A stretch of DNA of 64,000 nucleotides from Streptomyces umbrinus. GTDB taxonomy: Bacteria > Actinomycetota > Actinomycetes > Streptomycetales > Streptomycetaceae. This document shows positions 17,944-28,470 of the stretch, one piece after another. The notes beneath the pieces are model-generated. The model searched no databases. It was not told where the DNA came from and worked only from the letters and a program-made list of their open reading frames with translations. Each line of letters begins with the position of its first letter. The stretch's first letter is position 1. The stretch lies in the NCBI RefSeq assembly GCF_030817415.1, contig NZ_JAUSZI010000002.1, forward strand, positions 5,952,001 through 6,016,000, written 5' to 3'. The translations under genes and the position numbers were made by a program.

Positions 17944-19074
17944 CTACATGCGCCGAACAATCTGCGCGGTCGCTCGCTCGACCGGTGTGCGGTTGTAGAC
18001 ATGCACCAGGGCGAGGTGGAAGAGCGCCGGTGCGAGTGGGGCCCACCGGTGAACGCGGTCGGCACGCAGCATGTACCTGACCACGGTCGCGGGGCGGAAG
18101 GGCACGTAGTCGATGGTCTGGTGCTCCCATCGGTCCGCGACTCCCCTGCTCATACGCGTTTGCAGGCCCTCCCGGGTCAGCTCCTTCAGCCTTGCGTAGA
18201 AGTGGGCGCTCCAGTGGCGCTTGTCGGTGTCGAGGACGAAGGCGAGCAGCTCCAGTGAGTACTCGTGAGGTTCCAGGGACAGTTCCTCGCGCATGCCCCG
18301 CCGGGCCACCGCGTGCAGGTCGGGGGCGCTCCTTCCGGACGAGTCGATGTGCCGTGACATGCCCTCGTTGACGGAGGAGTTCCAGACACCGGGCGCCATA
18401 CGCACCCGGTCGCTTCGCTGGCTCACGACCACCATGTCGTCGGCGGTCACCACCGCGATGTTCACGGCGAAGCTGCACTGCAGGAACGCGGGTGCCGACA
18501 GCGGATCGTCCGGGTCGAGATAGCGGGACCGCGGGCTTGTTCCGTCGGGCAGACGCCGGTCGAGCTGTTGAGCCGCCAGAAAGGTGAAGTAGTCCGTCGG
18601 ACGCAGCCGCAGATGGACTTCGGGGTGCTCGTCGAGCGCGGTTCGGGACACGTCGAACGATTCGACCGCGTAGCGAGGACCGTTCCACATCGGTGCACGG
18701 CCCTCTGTCCGCCCACGCGTGTTCTCCTCCTCGAGTTCGGCCCGCCAGCCGGCCATGTCCGAAGGCAGCTCGATCTCCTCGTCGAGTACCTGGATATAGA
18801 CGGATTCAGCGGATATGGACGACTCCCCGTCCCCTTCGACGATCAGGGCCGAGGTGTGGAGCGGCCCCAGCGAGAAGGTTCTCCACGCCGGACTGGACTC
18901 CTCCCGCTGCCGCAGGGTGCGTACGGCACGGGTCGAGCGGGTTCGCAGCCTGTACCAGCCGTTCTGCAGGGGTTGCTGGAACAGCACTGCGAACAGCATC
19001 CCCAGCACAGCGCCGACAACCCCGTTGGCCACATCGATCCCGCCCATGCCAGGCAGGGTAGGGAAGTTGATCAC
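17944..19074 (-). CDS. Membrane-anchored protein with a degenerate Nudix-like domain
   Basis: The 376-residue protein has one N-terminal hydrophobic helix (VANGVVGAVLGMLFAVLF, about 15-32) and then a soluble body. In the C-terminal third, DLHAVARRGMREELSLEPHEY resembles a Nudix box, but the first Glu of the REUXEE core is Gly (RGMREE). Hydrolase activity is therefore doubtful, and the domain may be a binding module. Flanking strands (VVVSQRSDRVRMAPGVW before, LLAFVLDTDKRHWSAHF after) fit the Nudix fold. The GTG start at 19074 has GAGAAG about 12 bases upstream. It is convergent with the preceding plus-strand membrane gene. No close function known to me. Confidence 0.7.
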   Translation of the reverse strand: MINFPTLPGMGGIDVANGVVGAVLGMLFAVLFQQPLQNGWYRLRTRSTRAVRTLRQREESSPAWRTFSLGPLHTSALIVEGDGESSISAESVYIQVLDEEIELPSDMAGWRAELEEENTRGRTEGRAPMWNGPRYAVESFDVSRTALDEHPEVHLRLRPTDYFTFLAAQQLDRRLPDGTSPRSRYLDPDDPLSAPAFLQCSFAVNIAVVTADDMVVVSQRSDRVRMAPGVWNSSVNEGMSRHIDSSGRSAPDLHAVARRGMREELSLEPHEYSLELLAFVLDTDKRHWSAHFYARLKELTREGLQTRMSRGVADRWEHQTIDYVPFRPATVVRYMLRADRVHRWAPLAPALFHLALVHVYNRTPVERATAQIVRRM

Positions 19075-19137
19075 GTCATGCGCGATCTTCTCTCTACCGT
19101 TACGACTTGGAGCAAGGCGCCGCGTTCCTCCGCAGAA

Positions 19138-19158
19138 CCCCGGCCTGGGTGGCCGGGG
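19138..19158. terminator. Hairpin downstream of thiC
   Basis: CCCCGGCC (19138-19145), loop TGGGT, GGCCGGGG (19151-19158). It lies about 30 bp past the thiC stop codon and is a plausible factor-independent terminator without a U-tract. Confidence 0.55.
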
Positions 19159-19190
19159 CCTCGGAGAAGGGGTCGGACAGCACGCCGGAG

Positions 19191-21180
<1,990 letters not shown>

Positions 21181-21258
21181 TGCAAAGGTGTCTCCACGCT
21201 AGCGTCAGATGTGGCGCGGTGAACAGTGGGCCCCGGCTGTTCTTGCGATGATCGGTCG

Positions 21259-22758
21259 GTGACCACGATGCAGCAGCCCCCACTCCCGCCGTCCGAACCG
21301 CCCCACGGACACGGCCACGACGGCCATGGGCACGGCGGTGGACCCGGGCACGGACCCCACGGCCCCGGAGGGGGCGGCGGCGGAGACCGGCCCGGCGGTG
21401 GTGACGGTGGCGGTCCGGGTGGTGGCGGGCACGGCCACTCGCACAGTCACGGACCCGCGGCGCCTGTCTCGATGCATCTGCGCAAGGTCATCGCGGCCGT
21501 GCTGATCCCCTTCGCGGCGGCGGTCGTCGTCGGTCTCGTGGTGCTCTGGCCCGGCGGCGCCCCGGGGCACGAGCGCACCGGTGTCGGCTTCGACCGGCAG
21601 ACCCAGCAGGCAACGGTGACCAAGGTCGACAAGGTCGACTGCAAGTCGGTGAATGCCTCGGGGGAGACGCCGACCGGCGACACGTCGACCGCCGAGGGCT
21701 CGTCGGCACAGCAACAGGCGTCCGGCAGCTGCAAGAAGGCAACGGTCCGGGTCGACACCGGCAAGGACAAGGGCCGTACGTTCACGGAGATCGTCCAGCC
21801 GGACTCCTCGCGGCAGCTGGAGCAGGGCCAGAAGGTGATCGTCGCGTATGCGCCGGACGCCCCCAAGGAGCTCCAGTACTCGGTCACCGACGTGAACCGC
21901 AAGCTCCCGATGACGGTGCTCGCCGGCATCTTCGCCGTCGCCGTGGTCCTGGTGGGCCGGATGCGCGGTGTCATGGCACTGGTCGCACTGGCCGCCAGCT
22001 TCCTCATCCTGACGTTCTTCATTCTCCCCGCGATCCTGCAGGGCTCGAACCCCCTGGTCGTGGCGGTGGTCGGGGCGAGCGCCATCATGCTGATCGCGCT
22101 CTATCTGTGCCATGGGCTGTCGGCCCGCACGTCGGTGGCGGTGCTCGGCACCCTGCTCTCCCTGTTGCTGATCGGGCTGCTCGGCTCGCTGTTCATCGAC
22201 TGGGCCTCGCTGACCGGCAACACGGACGACAACACCGGTCTGATCCACGGGCTGTACCCGTCCATCGACATGAGTGGCCTGCTGCTCGCGGGCATCATCA
22301 TCGGTTCGCTGGGTGTGCTCGACGACGTGACGGTGACGCAGACGTCGGCGGTCTGGGAGCTGCACGAGGCCAATCCGACGATGGGCTGGCGCGGGCTGTA
22401 CCGCGCGGGTATCCGCATCGGCCGCGACCACATCGCGTCGGTCGTCAACACGCTCGTCCTCGCGTACGCGGGCGCCGCACTGCCATTGCTGCTGCTCTTC
22501 TCCATCGCGCAGAGCAGCGTGGGGACGGTGGCCAACAGCGAGTTGGTCGCCGAGGAGATCGTGCGCACGCTCGTCGGCTCGATCGGACTGGTCGCCTCCG
22601 TGCCGGTGACCACGGTTCTCGCCGCCCTGGTGGTCTCGGCGGACCGCCCGGGCCCCGCCACCCCGGCACAACAGGAACAGCCGCAGCCCCAGCCCCAGCC
22701 CCAGTCGGGCGCCAGGGCTCCTCTGCGTGGCGGGAGCGGCCGCCGCCGCAAGCACTGA
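21259..22758 (+). CDS. YibE/F-like membrane protein
   Basis: The protein (499 residues) begins with about 70 residues rich in His, Gly and Pro (HGHGHDGHGHGGG and similar), which may bind metal. A membrane helix follows (VIAAVLIPFAAAVVVGLVVL). An extracytoplasmic domain of about 130 residues with TEIVQPDSSRQLEQGQKVIV comes next. The C-terminal half has seven or so helices in the YibE/F family pattern (VNRKLPMTVLAGIFAVAVVL; GVLDDVTVTQTSAVWELHEA). Transported substrate or activity is unknown. Start: GTG 21259 is used; ATG 21268 is an alternative, and neither has a strong ribosome binding site. It is divergent from thiC. Confidence 0.82.
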   Translation: MTTMQQPPLPPSEPPHGHGHDGHGHGGGPGHGPHGPGGGGGGDRPGGGDGGGPGGGGHGHSHSHGPAAPVSMHLRKVIAAVLIPFAAAVVVGLVVLWPGGAPGHERTGVGFDRQTQQATVTKVDKVDCKSVNASGETPTGDTSTAEGSSAQQQASGSCKKATVRVDTGKDKGRTFTEIVQPDSSRQLEQGQKVIVAYAPDAPKELQYSVTDVNRKLPMTVLAGIFAVAVVLVGRMRGVMALVALAASFLILTFFILPAILQGSNPLVVAVVGASAIMLIALYLCHGLSARTSVAVLGTLLSLLLIGLLGSLFIDWASLTGNTDDNTGLIHGLYPSIDMSGLLLAGIIIGSLGVLDDVTVTQTSAVWELHEANPTMGWRGLYRAGIRIGRDHIASVVNTLVLAYAGAALPLLLLFSIAQSSVGTVANSELVAEEIVRTLVGSIGLVASVPVTTVLAALVVSADRPGPATPAQQEQPQPQPQPQSGARAPLRGGSGRRRKH

Positions 22759-22936
22759 GACCGGCCCGCCTGCCGGATCCGGTTGCCGAGAGTTGAGAAG
22801 AAGCGTTACGGCAGCCCGCACAGCCGTGAAGCAACAAGCGGTATGACGTACGGCCGACACCTGGTGGGATGAGCGCGCGTCACACCCGTACGGGACGACG
22901 TACAGCGAGGCGGCGTCGCGCCTGCCCCATATCGCT

Positions 22937-23344
22937 TCATCCGGCGCTCTGTTCCTCCGCCAGGATGCGGTTCAGCGCCTCGTCGAGGTGCGTGTCGAAG
23001 TCCGCGAGGGAACGCTCCTGGCCCAGCGGCACCAGCCGGTCCGTACGGTCGAGGAACGCCAGCAACGGCGCCGTCCCGCAGCGGAACAACGCGTGGTCGC
23101 CGCCCACCTGAAGCCGGATCAGCACATCGCCGAACCCCTCGGTGTCGGCGGGAGCGATGTGCACATCACCGTCCCCGCATGCCCGGCCCACCCCGTCGAT
23201 CAGCAGCTCCCGGCCGAAGGCCCAGGTCACCGGGGCATCACCGGGCAGGTGGAAGGTCAGCCGCACGGCATAGGGATCACAGGTCTCGTAGCGCAGCTCC
23301 ACCGGGATGCGAAAGGAGAGCTCCTCCGAGACGACGAAGCTCAT
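22937..23344 (-). CDS. ssgA: Sporulation regulator SsgA
   Basis: SsgA-like proteins (SALPs) are actinomycete-specific and control septum placement. SsgA itself stimulates cell division and sporulation septation and localises at growth sites. The 135-residue protein starts MSFVVSEELSFRIPVELRYE, almost as in S. coelicolor SsgA, and ends NRILAEEQSAG. Family features include FHLPGDAPVTWAFGREL and LVPLGQERSLADFD. The ATG at 23344 has GAGG five bases upstream; upstream Met codons give a non-homologous extension. It lies about 130 bp after ssgR on the same strand, the known order. In S. coelicolor SsgR activates ssgA independently of the early whi genes. Confidence 0.95.
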   Translation of the reverse strand: MSFVVSEELSFRIPVELRYETCDPYAVRLTFHLPGDAPVTWAFGRELLIDGVGRACGDGDVHIAPADTEGFGDVLIRLQVGGDHALFRCGTAPLLAFLDRTDRLVPLGQERSLADFDTHLDEALNRILAEEQSAG

Positions 23345-23476
23345 CATGACCTCTGCCTGTACTACCGACTCGCGCATCGCCTACCCCGTCGTTCGCCTTC
23401 GACTGGCCGGGAATCATCCACCTGACACTGCTGGCATCTTGCTGAACGTACACACCAGATCACAAGGAGTGAGTTT

Positions 23477-24280
23477 TCAGATGCTGATAGAGAGCGAGAG
23501 CGTGCCCAGCAGCCTGCCGATCTCGCTCTGCAATCGGCGTGCCGCCGGCAGCAGTCGGTCGGCCTGGTGGGCCGGCAGGGAAATGGCGATCGTGGCCGCA
23601 GTACTGCCCACAGTGATGGGAATCGCGGCGCAGACCGTACCCAGCGCGTACTCCTGACGCTCGATCACGGGCTGCATGCGTCGCGCCGATTCGAGGCGTC
23701 GCAACAGGGTTCGATCGTCACGCACCGTATATGGCGTGATGGACCGGACGGAGTAACGGTCGACGTGGTCCCGACGGGCGTCGTCGTCGAGCTGGGACAG
23801 CAGACACTGGCCGATCGCATGCGCGTGACCCGTCTCGCGGAAGTCGGCCCACTCCTCCACGGCGGGATTGGCCGGGGTGTCGGCGACGCACTGGACCTCG
23901 ATCTCACCGTCGCGGTAGAGCGCGTAGTACACGGGCGCGCCGATCGAGTCACGGCACTGCGCGAGAGCGTCGGCGACCATGCTGCGACGTTTCTGCTGGG
24001 CACCGCTGTTGGTCAACCGCTCGACCGCCTCGCCGAGAAAGAACAGGCCCTTCTCCCTGCGCAGATAGCCCTCGTGGGCCAGGGTGCGCAGCAGGTGGTA
24101 CGCCGTGGGCAGGGCGAGCCCGGCCTCACGGGCGAGCTGTTTCGCGGGCGCCCCGTGGTCATGGCGGGCGACGGACTCCAGGAGGCGCATCGCACGCTGC
24201 ACGGAGCCGATGAGGGTCGTGGGATGCGGTTCGGAGGAAGGGACGTGTGGTCCTGCGGGTGCGGTGTCAACCGTGGCCAA
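23477..24280 (-). CDS. ssgR: IclR-family activator of ssgA, SsgR
   Basis: The 267-residue IclR-type regulator has an N-terminal winged helix-turn-helix (IGSVQRAMRLLESVARHD; APAKQLAREAGLALPTAYHL) and a C-terminal effector domain ending in LLPAARRLQSEIGRLLG. Its position directly before ssgA and its family identify it as SsgR. The start codon is TTG at 24280 with GGGAG six bases upstream, an uncommon start that probably keeps levels low. No ligand is known. The gap of about 130 bp to ssgA should contain the ssgA promoter and the SsgR target. Confidence 0.92.
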   Translation of the reverse strand: MATVDTAPAGPHVPSSEPHPTTLIGSVQRAMRLLESVARHDHGAPAKQLAREAGLALPTAYHLLRTLAHEGYLRREKGLFFLGEAVERLTNSGAQQKRRSMVADALAQCRDSIGAPVYYALYRDGEIEVQCVADTPANPAVEEWADFRETGHAHAIGQCLLSQLDDDARRDHVDRYSVRSITPYTVRDDRTLLRRLESARRMQPVIERQEYALGTVCAAIPITVGSTAATIAISLPAHQADRLLPAARRLQSEIGRLLGTLSLSISI

Positions 24281-24456
24281 GGGTTACTCCCGAAGCGCGA
24301 GGGGGGGCCGCCCGTGCGGGGGTAACACGGGAGGGATCAGAGCGCCGCTCGCGGGAATCAACCCCGCGTCGAATTCCGGACTTTAACCGTCTGCCACCGC
24401 TCGCAGACGGCCTGTGCCGAAACTTCCCTCGCCCGAGGGAACTGGCGGTTCCTGTT

Positions 24457-24484
24457 ACCGCCGGCCGGTTGCCGACCGGCGGGT
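24457..24484. terminator. GC-rich hairpin downstream of the small membrane protein gene
   Basis: ACCGCCGGCCGG pairs imperfectly with CCGACCGGCGGGT around a TTG loop, beyond the stop codon of the 70-residue membrane protein gene. A second hairpin (TTCCCTCG / CGAGGGAA, 24424-24441) follows it. Confidence 0.5.
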
Positions 24485-24494
24485 CTCCCCTTGC

Positions 24495-24707
24495 CTACCA
24501 GTCGCTCCTCGACGAGGAGCTCGACATGAACTTCCGTACGACGTAGATCAGTCCGCCGACCAGCGCCACGAAGACCAGCAGCTTGAAGAGCAGGCCGATC
24601 ACGAAACCGACGACGCTCGCTATCAGGCCGCCGAACACGACCAGGGCGATGACCGGCACCGCGACCCACTTAATCCACCACGGCATACCCGCGAAGATCT
24701 CTCGCAT
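24495..24707 (-). CDS. Small two-helix membrane protein (DUF5326-like)
   Basis: A 70-residue protein with two hydrophobic helices: WIKWVAVPVIALVVFGGLI and VVGFVIGLLFKLLVFVALVG. A short basic C-terminal tail with a serine run (RKFMSSSSSRSDW) follows. It resembles the DUF5326 family common in Streptomyces. Function unknown. ATG 24707; it lies between ssgR and the cupin gene on the same strand. Confidence 0.75.
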   Translation of the reverse strand: MREIFAGMPWWIKWVAVPVIALVVFGGLIASVVGFVIGLLFKLLVFVALVGGLIYVVRKFMSSSSSRSDW

Positions 24708-24881
24708 CGCCCTTGTTCCTTGTCTCTCTGCCCGTTTCCGAGTGCTGTCCGAGCCCGCTCCCGAAGGATGACGGGTCTTGAATGTCCTGCCCTCGATGCT
24801 AGGCGCGGCAGGGGTGCCGACGGGGGCCTCGCACCCCTTGTCCTCCCCTGAACGTTCCCCTAGGGAACCCTGAGGCGGAGG

Positions 24882-25199
24882 TCAGCTCTCGGGCGGAGAG
24901 AAGACCACCACAACCCGCAGATCCTCGCTGATGTGGTGGAACTTGTGAGCCACCCCGGCGGGCACGTAGACGACGCTGCCGCGTGCCACCTGGGTCGTCT
25001 CCATGCCGACCGTGATCGCCGCGCGGCCGCTGACGACGAAGTACACCTCGTCCTGGCGGTGGGGCTGCTGAGGGTCCTGGGTGCCCGCGTCCAGCGCGTA
25101 CAGGCCGACCGACATGTTCTTCTCACGCAGGAACTGGAGGTACGCGCCGTCGTTGGCGGCGCGCTCCGCCTCCAGTTCGTCCAGCCGGAATGCCTTCAT
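24882..25199 (-). CDS. Single-domain cupin protein
   Basis: The 105-residue protein is a single cupin_2 barrel. Metal-binding-type motifs are visible: PHRQDEVYFVVSGRAAITVG in the first conserved motif, and GSVVYVPAGVAHKFHHISED in the second with the His ligand. Such small cupins act as isomerases, dioxygenases or binding proteins, and the substrate here cannot be told. I chose ATG 25199 (MKAFRLDELEAER), where relatives begin. It is divergent from the holin-like gene 60 bp away, so the two share a promoter region. Confidence 0.85.
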   Translation of the reverse strand: MKAFRLDELEAERAANDGAYLQFLREKNMSVGLYALDAGTQDPQQPHRQDEVYFVVSGRAAITVGMETTQVARGSVVYVPAGVAHKFHHISEDLRVVVVFSPPES

Positions 25200-25259
25200 C
25201 GCCCTTGTCCGCCCTTGCCCCGCTGCTCGTAGTCGATCTCGTCTGTCACGATCAGACAC

Positions 25260-25637
25260 ATGAAGAATTTCGTAGTCAAGACGATCGCCAACGCCGGCGC
25301 CCTGGCCGTCGCCGTGTGGCTGCTCGACAAGATCACCCTGTCCGGTGACAGCACGGGCAAGGAGATAGGCACGCTGCTGCTCGTCGCACTGGTCTTCGGC
25401 CTGGTCAACTTCCTGGTCAAGCCGATCGTGCAGGTGCTCACGTTCCCGCTGTTCATTCTGACGCTCGGCCTGATCACTCTGGTGATCAACGCCCTGATGC
25501 TGCTGCTGACCTCGTGGCTGGCGGACAAGCTCGACCTGAGCTTCCACGTCGAGGGCTTCTGGACCGCCGTTCTGGGCGGCCTGATCATCTCCGTCGTCTC
25601 CTGGGCGCTGAACGTCGTCCTCCCCGACAAGGACTGA
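25260..25637 (+). CDS. Four-helix phage-holin-family membrane protein
   Basis: A 125-residue, four-helix membrane protein of the holin superfamily IV (mycobacterial 4-TMS) type. Helices include IANAGALAVAVWLLDKITLS, LLLVALVFGLVNFLVKPIVQ, LFILTLGLITLVINALMLLL and TAVLGGLIISVVSWALNVVL. The name comes from sequence similarity; a lytic role is unlikely in this chromosomal setting. ATG 25260. ptpA begins nine bases after its stop, so they form one transcript. Confidence 0.85.
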   Translation: MKNFVVKTIANAGALAVAVWLLDKITLSGDSTGKEIGTLLLVALVFGLVNFLVKPIVQVLTFPLFILTLGLITLVINALMLLLTSWLADKLDLSFHVEGFWTAVLGGLIISVVSWALNVVLPDKD

Positions 25638-25645
25638 GCGACCTG

Positions 25646-26149
25646 ATGCCCTATCGCGTGTGCTTTGTCTGCACCGGCAACATCTGCCGCTCCCCGATGG
25701 CCGAATCCGTCTTCCGCGCGCGGGTGGCGGAGGCCGGGCTCGACGGCCTGGTCGAGGTGGACAGCGCCGGCACCGGCGGCTGGCACGAGGGCGACGGCGC
25801 CGACCCGCGCACCGTCTCCGTCCTCGAAGCAGCCGGCTACGAAGGCGGCCATGCGGCCCGCCAGTTCCACGCCGACTGGTTCACCCGGCTCGACCTGGTC
25901 ATAGCCCTCGACGCCGGCCACCTGCGGGCCCTGCGCCGCCTCGCCCCCACCGAGGCGGACGCCGGGAAGGTGCGGCTGCTGCGCTCGTACGACCCTGCCG
26001 TCGCATCGGCCTCGGGGGCCGACCTCGACGTACCGGACCCCTACTACGGGGGCCTGGACGGCTTCGAGGAGTGTCTTGAGATGGTGGAGGCGGCGAGCCC
26101 CGGCCTGCTCGCCGCGGTACGGGAGCAAGTGGAGGGACAGGCGGCATGA
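25646..26149 (+). CDS. ptpA: Low-molecular-weight protein-tyrosine phosphatase PtpA
   Basis: The 167-residue enzyme has the P-loop CX5R(S) motif at residues 9-16 (CTGNICRS) and the general-acid Asp in DPYYGG (D131). Both are near the expected positions for the LMW-PTP family. In S. coelicolor PtpA dephosphorylates tyrosine-phosphorylated proteins and affects secondary metabolism. The ATG at 25646 follows the holin-like gene by nine bases, with AAGGA 12 bases upstream. The last codons overlap the ATG of the next gene (ATGA, 26146-26149), which shows translational coupling. Confidence 0.93.
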   Translation: MPYRVCFVCTGNICRSPMAESVFRARVAEAGLDGLVEVDSAGTGGWHEGDGADPRTVSVLEAAGYEGGHAARQFHADWFTRLDLVIALDAGHLRALRRLAPTEADAGKVRLLRSYDPAVASASGADLDVPDPYYGGLDGFEECLEMVEAASPGLLAAVREQVEGQAA

Positions 26150-27297
26150 CAGATTCCGTTACGGGCGCCGGTGACGGCACACGCGCGGTGCGGGCTGGGC
26201 TGCCCGAGCCCGTCAAGCACGAGCCGACCCTCCCGGGGCCGGTCTTCGCCGCCCACTTCCATCTGCCGGGCGACCCCACAGGCCCGTACACCTACGGCCG
26301 CGACGAGAACCCGACCTGGACCCACCTGGAGCGCGCCATCGGCGAACTGGAGGCGCCGGGGCGGGACGACGTCGAAACGCTCGTCTTCGCCTCCGGCATG
26401 GCCGCCATTTCGTCCGTCCTCTTCTCCCAGCTGAGCGCCGGCGACACGGTCGTGCTGCCCGACGACGGCTACCAGGTGCTGCCGCTCGTGCGCGCGCAGC
26501 TGGAGGCGTACGGAATCGAGGTGCGCACCGCCCCGACCGGCGGCGACGCCCAGCTCGATGTCCTCGACGGCGCGAAGCTGCTGTGGATCGAGACCCCGTC
26601 GAACCCGGGGCTCGACGTCTGCGACGTACGGCGGCTCGTCGAGGCGGCGCACACGCGCGGCTGTCTGGTCGCCGTCGACAACACCCTGGCGACCCCGCTC
26701 GGGCAGCGCCCGCTGGAGCTGGGCGCCGACTTCTCCGTGGCCAGCGGCACCAAGCAGCTCACCGGACACGGCGACATCCTTCTGGGGTACGTCACCGGTG
26801 GCGACGCCGCGGCGATGGCCTCGGTACGGCGCTGGCGCAAGATCGTCGGGGCGATTCCGGGACCCATGGAGGCATGGCTCGCGCACCGCTCCATCGCGAC
26901 GCTCCAACTGCGTGTGGACCGGCAGAACGCCAATGCACTGGTGATCGCCGAGGCTCTGCGCGACCGGCACGAGGATCTCGGGGTCCGCTATCCGGGGCTG
27001 TCCGGCGACCCGTCTCACAAGATCGCCTCGCAGCAGATGCGGCGCTTCGGGTGCGTGGTGTCGTTCACGCTGCCCACGCGCGCGCGTGCCGACCGTTTTC
27101 TCGACGCGCTGCGGCTGGTGGACGACGCGACCAGCTTCGGCGGTGTGCGGTCGACGGCCGAGAGGCGCGGCCGCTGGGGCGGTGACGCGGTGCCGGAGGG
27201 CTTCATCCGTTTCTCGGCCGGTGCCGAGGATCCTCAGGACCTCGTGGCCGATGTACTGCGCGCGCTCGACGAGTCCTCGCGGCCGACGTCTTCCTGA
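26146..27297 (+). CDS. Cys/Met metabolism PLP enzyme, cystathionine gamma-lyase type
   Basis: The 383-residue PLP-dependent enzyme belongs to the trans-sulfuration family. PLP lysine K203 is in SVASGTKQLTGHGD, and D178 in VAVDNTLATPL holds the pyridine nitrogen. TYGRDENPTWTHLERAIGEL near residue 50 is the usual substrate/PLP-phosphate segment. Family members include cystathionine gamma-lyase, gamma-synthase and methionine gamma-lyase; lyase is the common annotation for this clade. Its ATG overlaps the ptpA stop codon. The C-terminus is complete (AGAEDPQDLVADVLRALD). Confidence 0.9.
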   Translation: MTDSVTGAGDGTRAVRAGLPEPVKHEPTLPGPVFAAHFHLPGDPTGPYTYGRDENPTWTHLERAIGELEAPGRDDVETLVFASGMAAISSVLFSQLSAGDTVVLPDDGYQVLPLVRAQLEAYGIEVRTAPTGGDAQLDVLDGAKLLWIETPSNPGLDVCDVRRLVEAAHTRGCLVAVDNTLATPLGQRPLELGADFSVASGTKQLTGHGDILLGYVTGGDAAAMASVRRWRKIVGAIPGPMEAWLAHRSIATLQLRVDRQNANALVIAEALRDRHEDLGVRYPGLSGDPSHKIASQQMRRFGCVVSFTLPTRARADRFLDALRLVDDATSFGGVRSTAERRGRWGGDAVPEGFIRFSAGAEDPQDLVADVLRALDESSRPTSS

Positions 27298-27498
27298 GTG
27301 ATCCGTCAGTAGCGGGCACGGACGGCGGACGGTCCGAGCCTCCCCCCTCGTGGCTCGGACCGTCCCGGTTCTGCGCGCGAAGAACCGCGCGAACAAGGCT
27401 AGTTGACTCTGTGTCAGTGTCCAATCACAGTAGCGACAGAGACCTATCGACATATTTATAGTTGGGGGCTTCCGGGGAGCTGAGGGAGAAGGGACGCC

Positions 27499-28404
27499 AT
27501 GGATCTGGCCTTGCTGCGGACCTTCGTGACCGTGCACCGGGCCGGCTCCTTCACCCGCGCGGCCGCTCTGCTGGGCCTCTCGCAGCCTGCCGTCACCTCC
27601 CAGATCCGAACCCTCGAACGACAGCTGGGACGTCCTCTCTTCCTGCGTCAGGCCCGTGGAGTGACCCCTACGACCATGGGCGACGAACTCGCCCACAAGG
27701 CGGCGCCCCATCTCGACGCCCTGGTGGAGATCACCGAGACCGGCCTCGACGAGGACTCCTCCGTACGCACGCTCCACCTCGCCGGTCCGCCGGAGTTCAC
27801 CGCCGAGCGCGCCCTGCCCGCGCTCACCGAGCTGACCGGGGACGACGGCCAGGGCTTCGCGCTGCGTGCCTCCTTCGGAAATGCGGAGGAGACCCTGGAA
27901 GGGCTTGCCGCCGGGCATCAGGATCTGGCCATCAGTACGGCCCGCCCACGCGGTTCCCTGCTCACCGCGACTCCGCTCTGCGACGAGGAGCACGTCCTGG
28001 TCGCCGCCCCGCGCTGGGCCGACCTCCTCGACTCCGGCTCGTTACGTCACCAGGGCGAGCCCTCCCTGGAGAACTTCCCCGTGGTGGAGGTGCACGAGTC
28101 ACTGCCGTTCGTCGCCCGCTACTGGGCCTCCGTCTTCGACTCCCGCCCGGCCGCCTCGGGCACCGTCATCGTCCCCGACCTGCGCGCTGTCCTCGCCTGT
28201 GCGATCACCGGTGCCGGGCTCGCGGTGCTACCGCGCTATCTGTGCGCACCCGCTCTGGAGCGGGGAGACGTGGTCGCGCTGACCGAACCCGCGGTGCCTC
28301 CGCTTCGTACGTACTTCCTGGTGGTGCGCACCGGCACACTGGCCATGCCACATATCGCGCGGGCGCACGAGTGGCTCATGCGCGCCGCCATAGACTGGTC
28401 ATGA
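27499..28404 (+). CDS. LysR-family transcriptional regulator with a TTA codon
   Basis: The 301-residue LysR-type regulator has an N-terminal winged helix (MDLALLRTFVTVHRAGSFTR, then AALLGLSQPAVTSQIRTLER). An effector-binding domain follows (LHLAGPPEFTAERALPALTE onward). Codon 28042-28044 is TTA (Leu), so expression should depend on the bldA tRNA. ATG 27499 has a GGGAGAAGGG stretch just upstream. The 200-bp region before it is A/T-richer than average and includes CATATTTATAG. Target genes and ligand are unknown. A parS-like site lies just after the stop codon. Confidence 0.9.
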   Translation: MDLALLRTFVTVHRAGSFTRAAALLGLSQPAVTSQIRTLERQLGRPLFLRQARGVTPTTMGDELAHKAAPHLDALVEITETGLDEDSSVRTLHLAGPPEFTAERALPALTELTGDDGQGFALRASFGNAEETLEGLAAGHQDLAISTARPRGSLLTATPLCDEEHVLVAAPRWADLLDSGSLRHQGEPSLENFPVVEVHESLPFVARYWASVFDSRPAASGTVIVPDLRAVLACAITGAGLAVLPRYLCAPALERGDVVALTEPAVPPLRTYFLVVRTGTLAMPHIARAHEWLMRAAIDWS

Positions 28405-28435
28405 CCAAGATGCATCACCTCGTCAAGAGGGCGAT

Positions 28436-28449
28436 GTTTCACGTGGAAC
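28436..28449. promoter_or_regulatory. parS: parS-like site, one mismatch
   Basis: GTTTCACGTGGAAC differs from the core at one base (A to G). It lies in the gap between the LysR gene and the Nudix gene. Confidence 0.7.
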
Positions 28450-28470
28450 CAACTGGGCCACATTTCTCCC

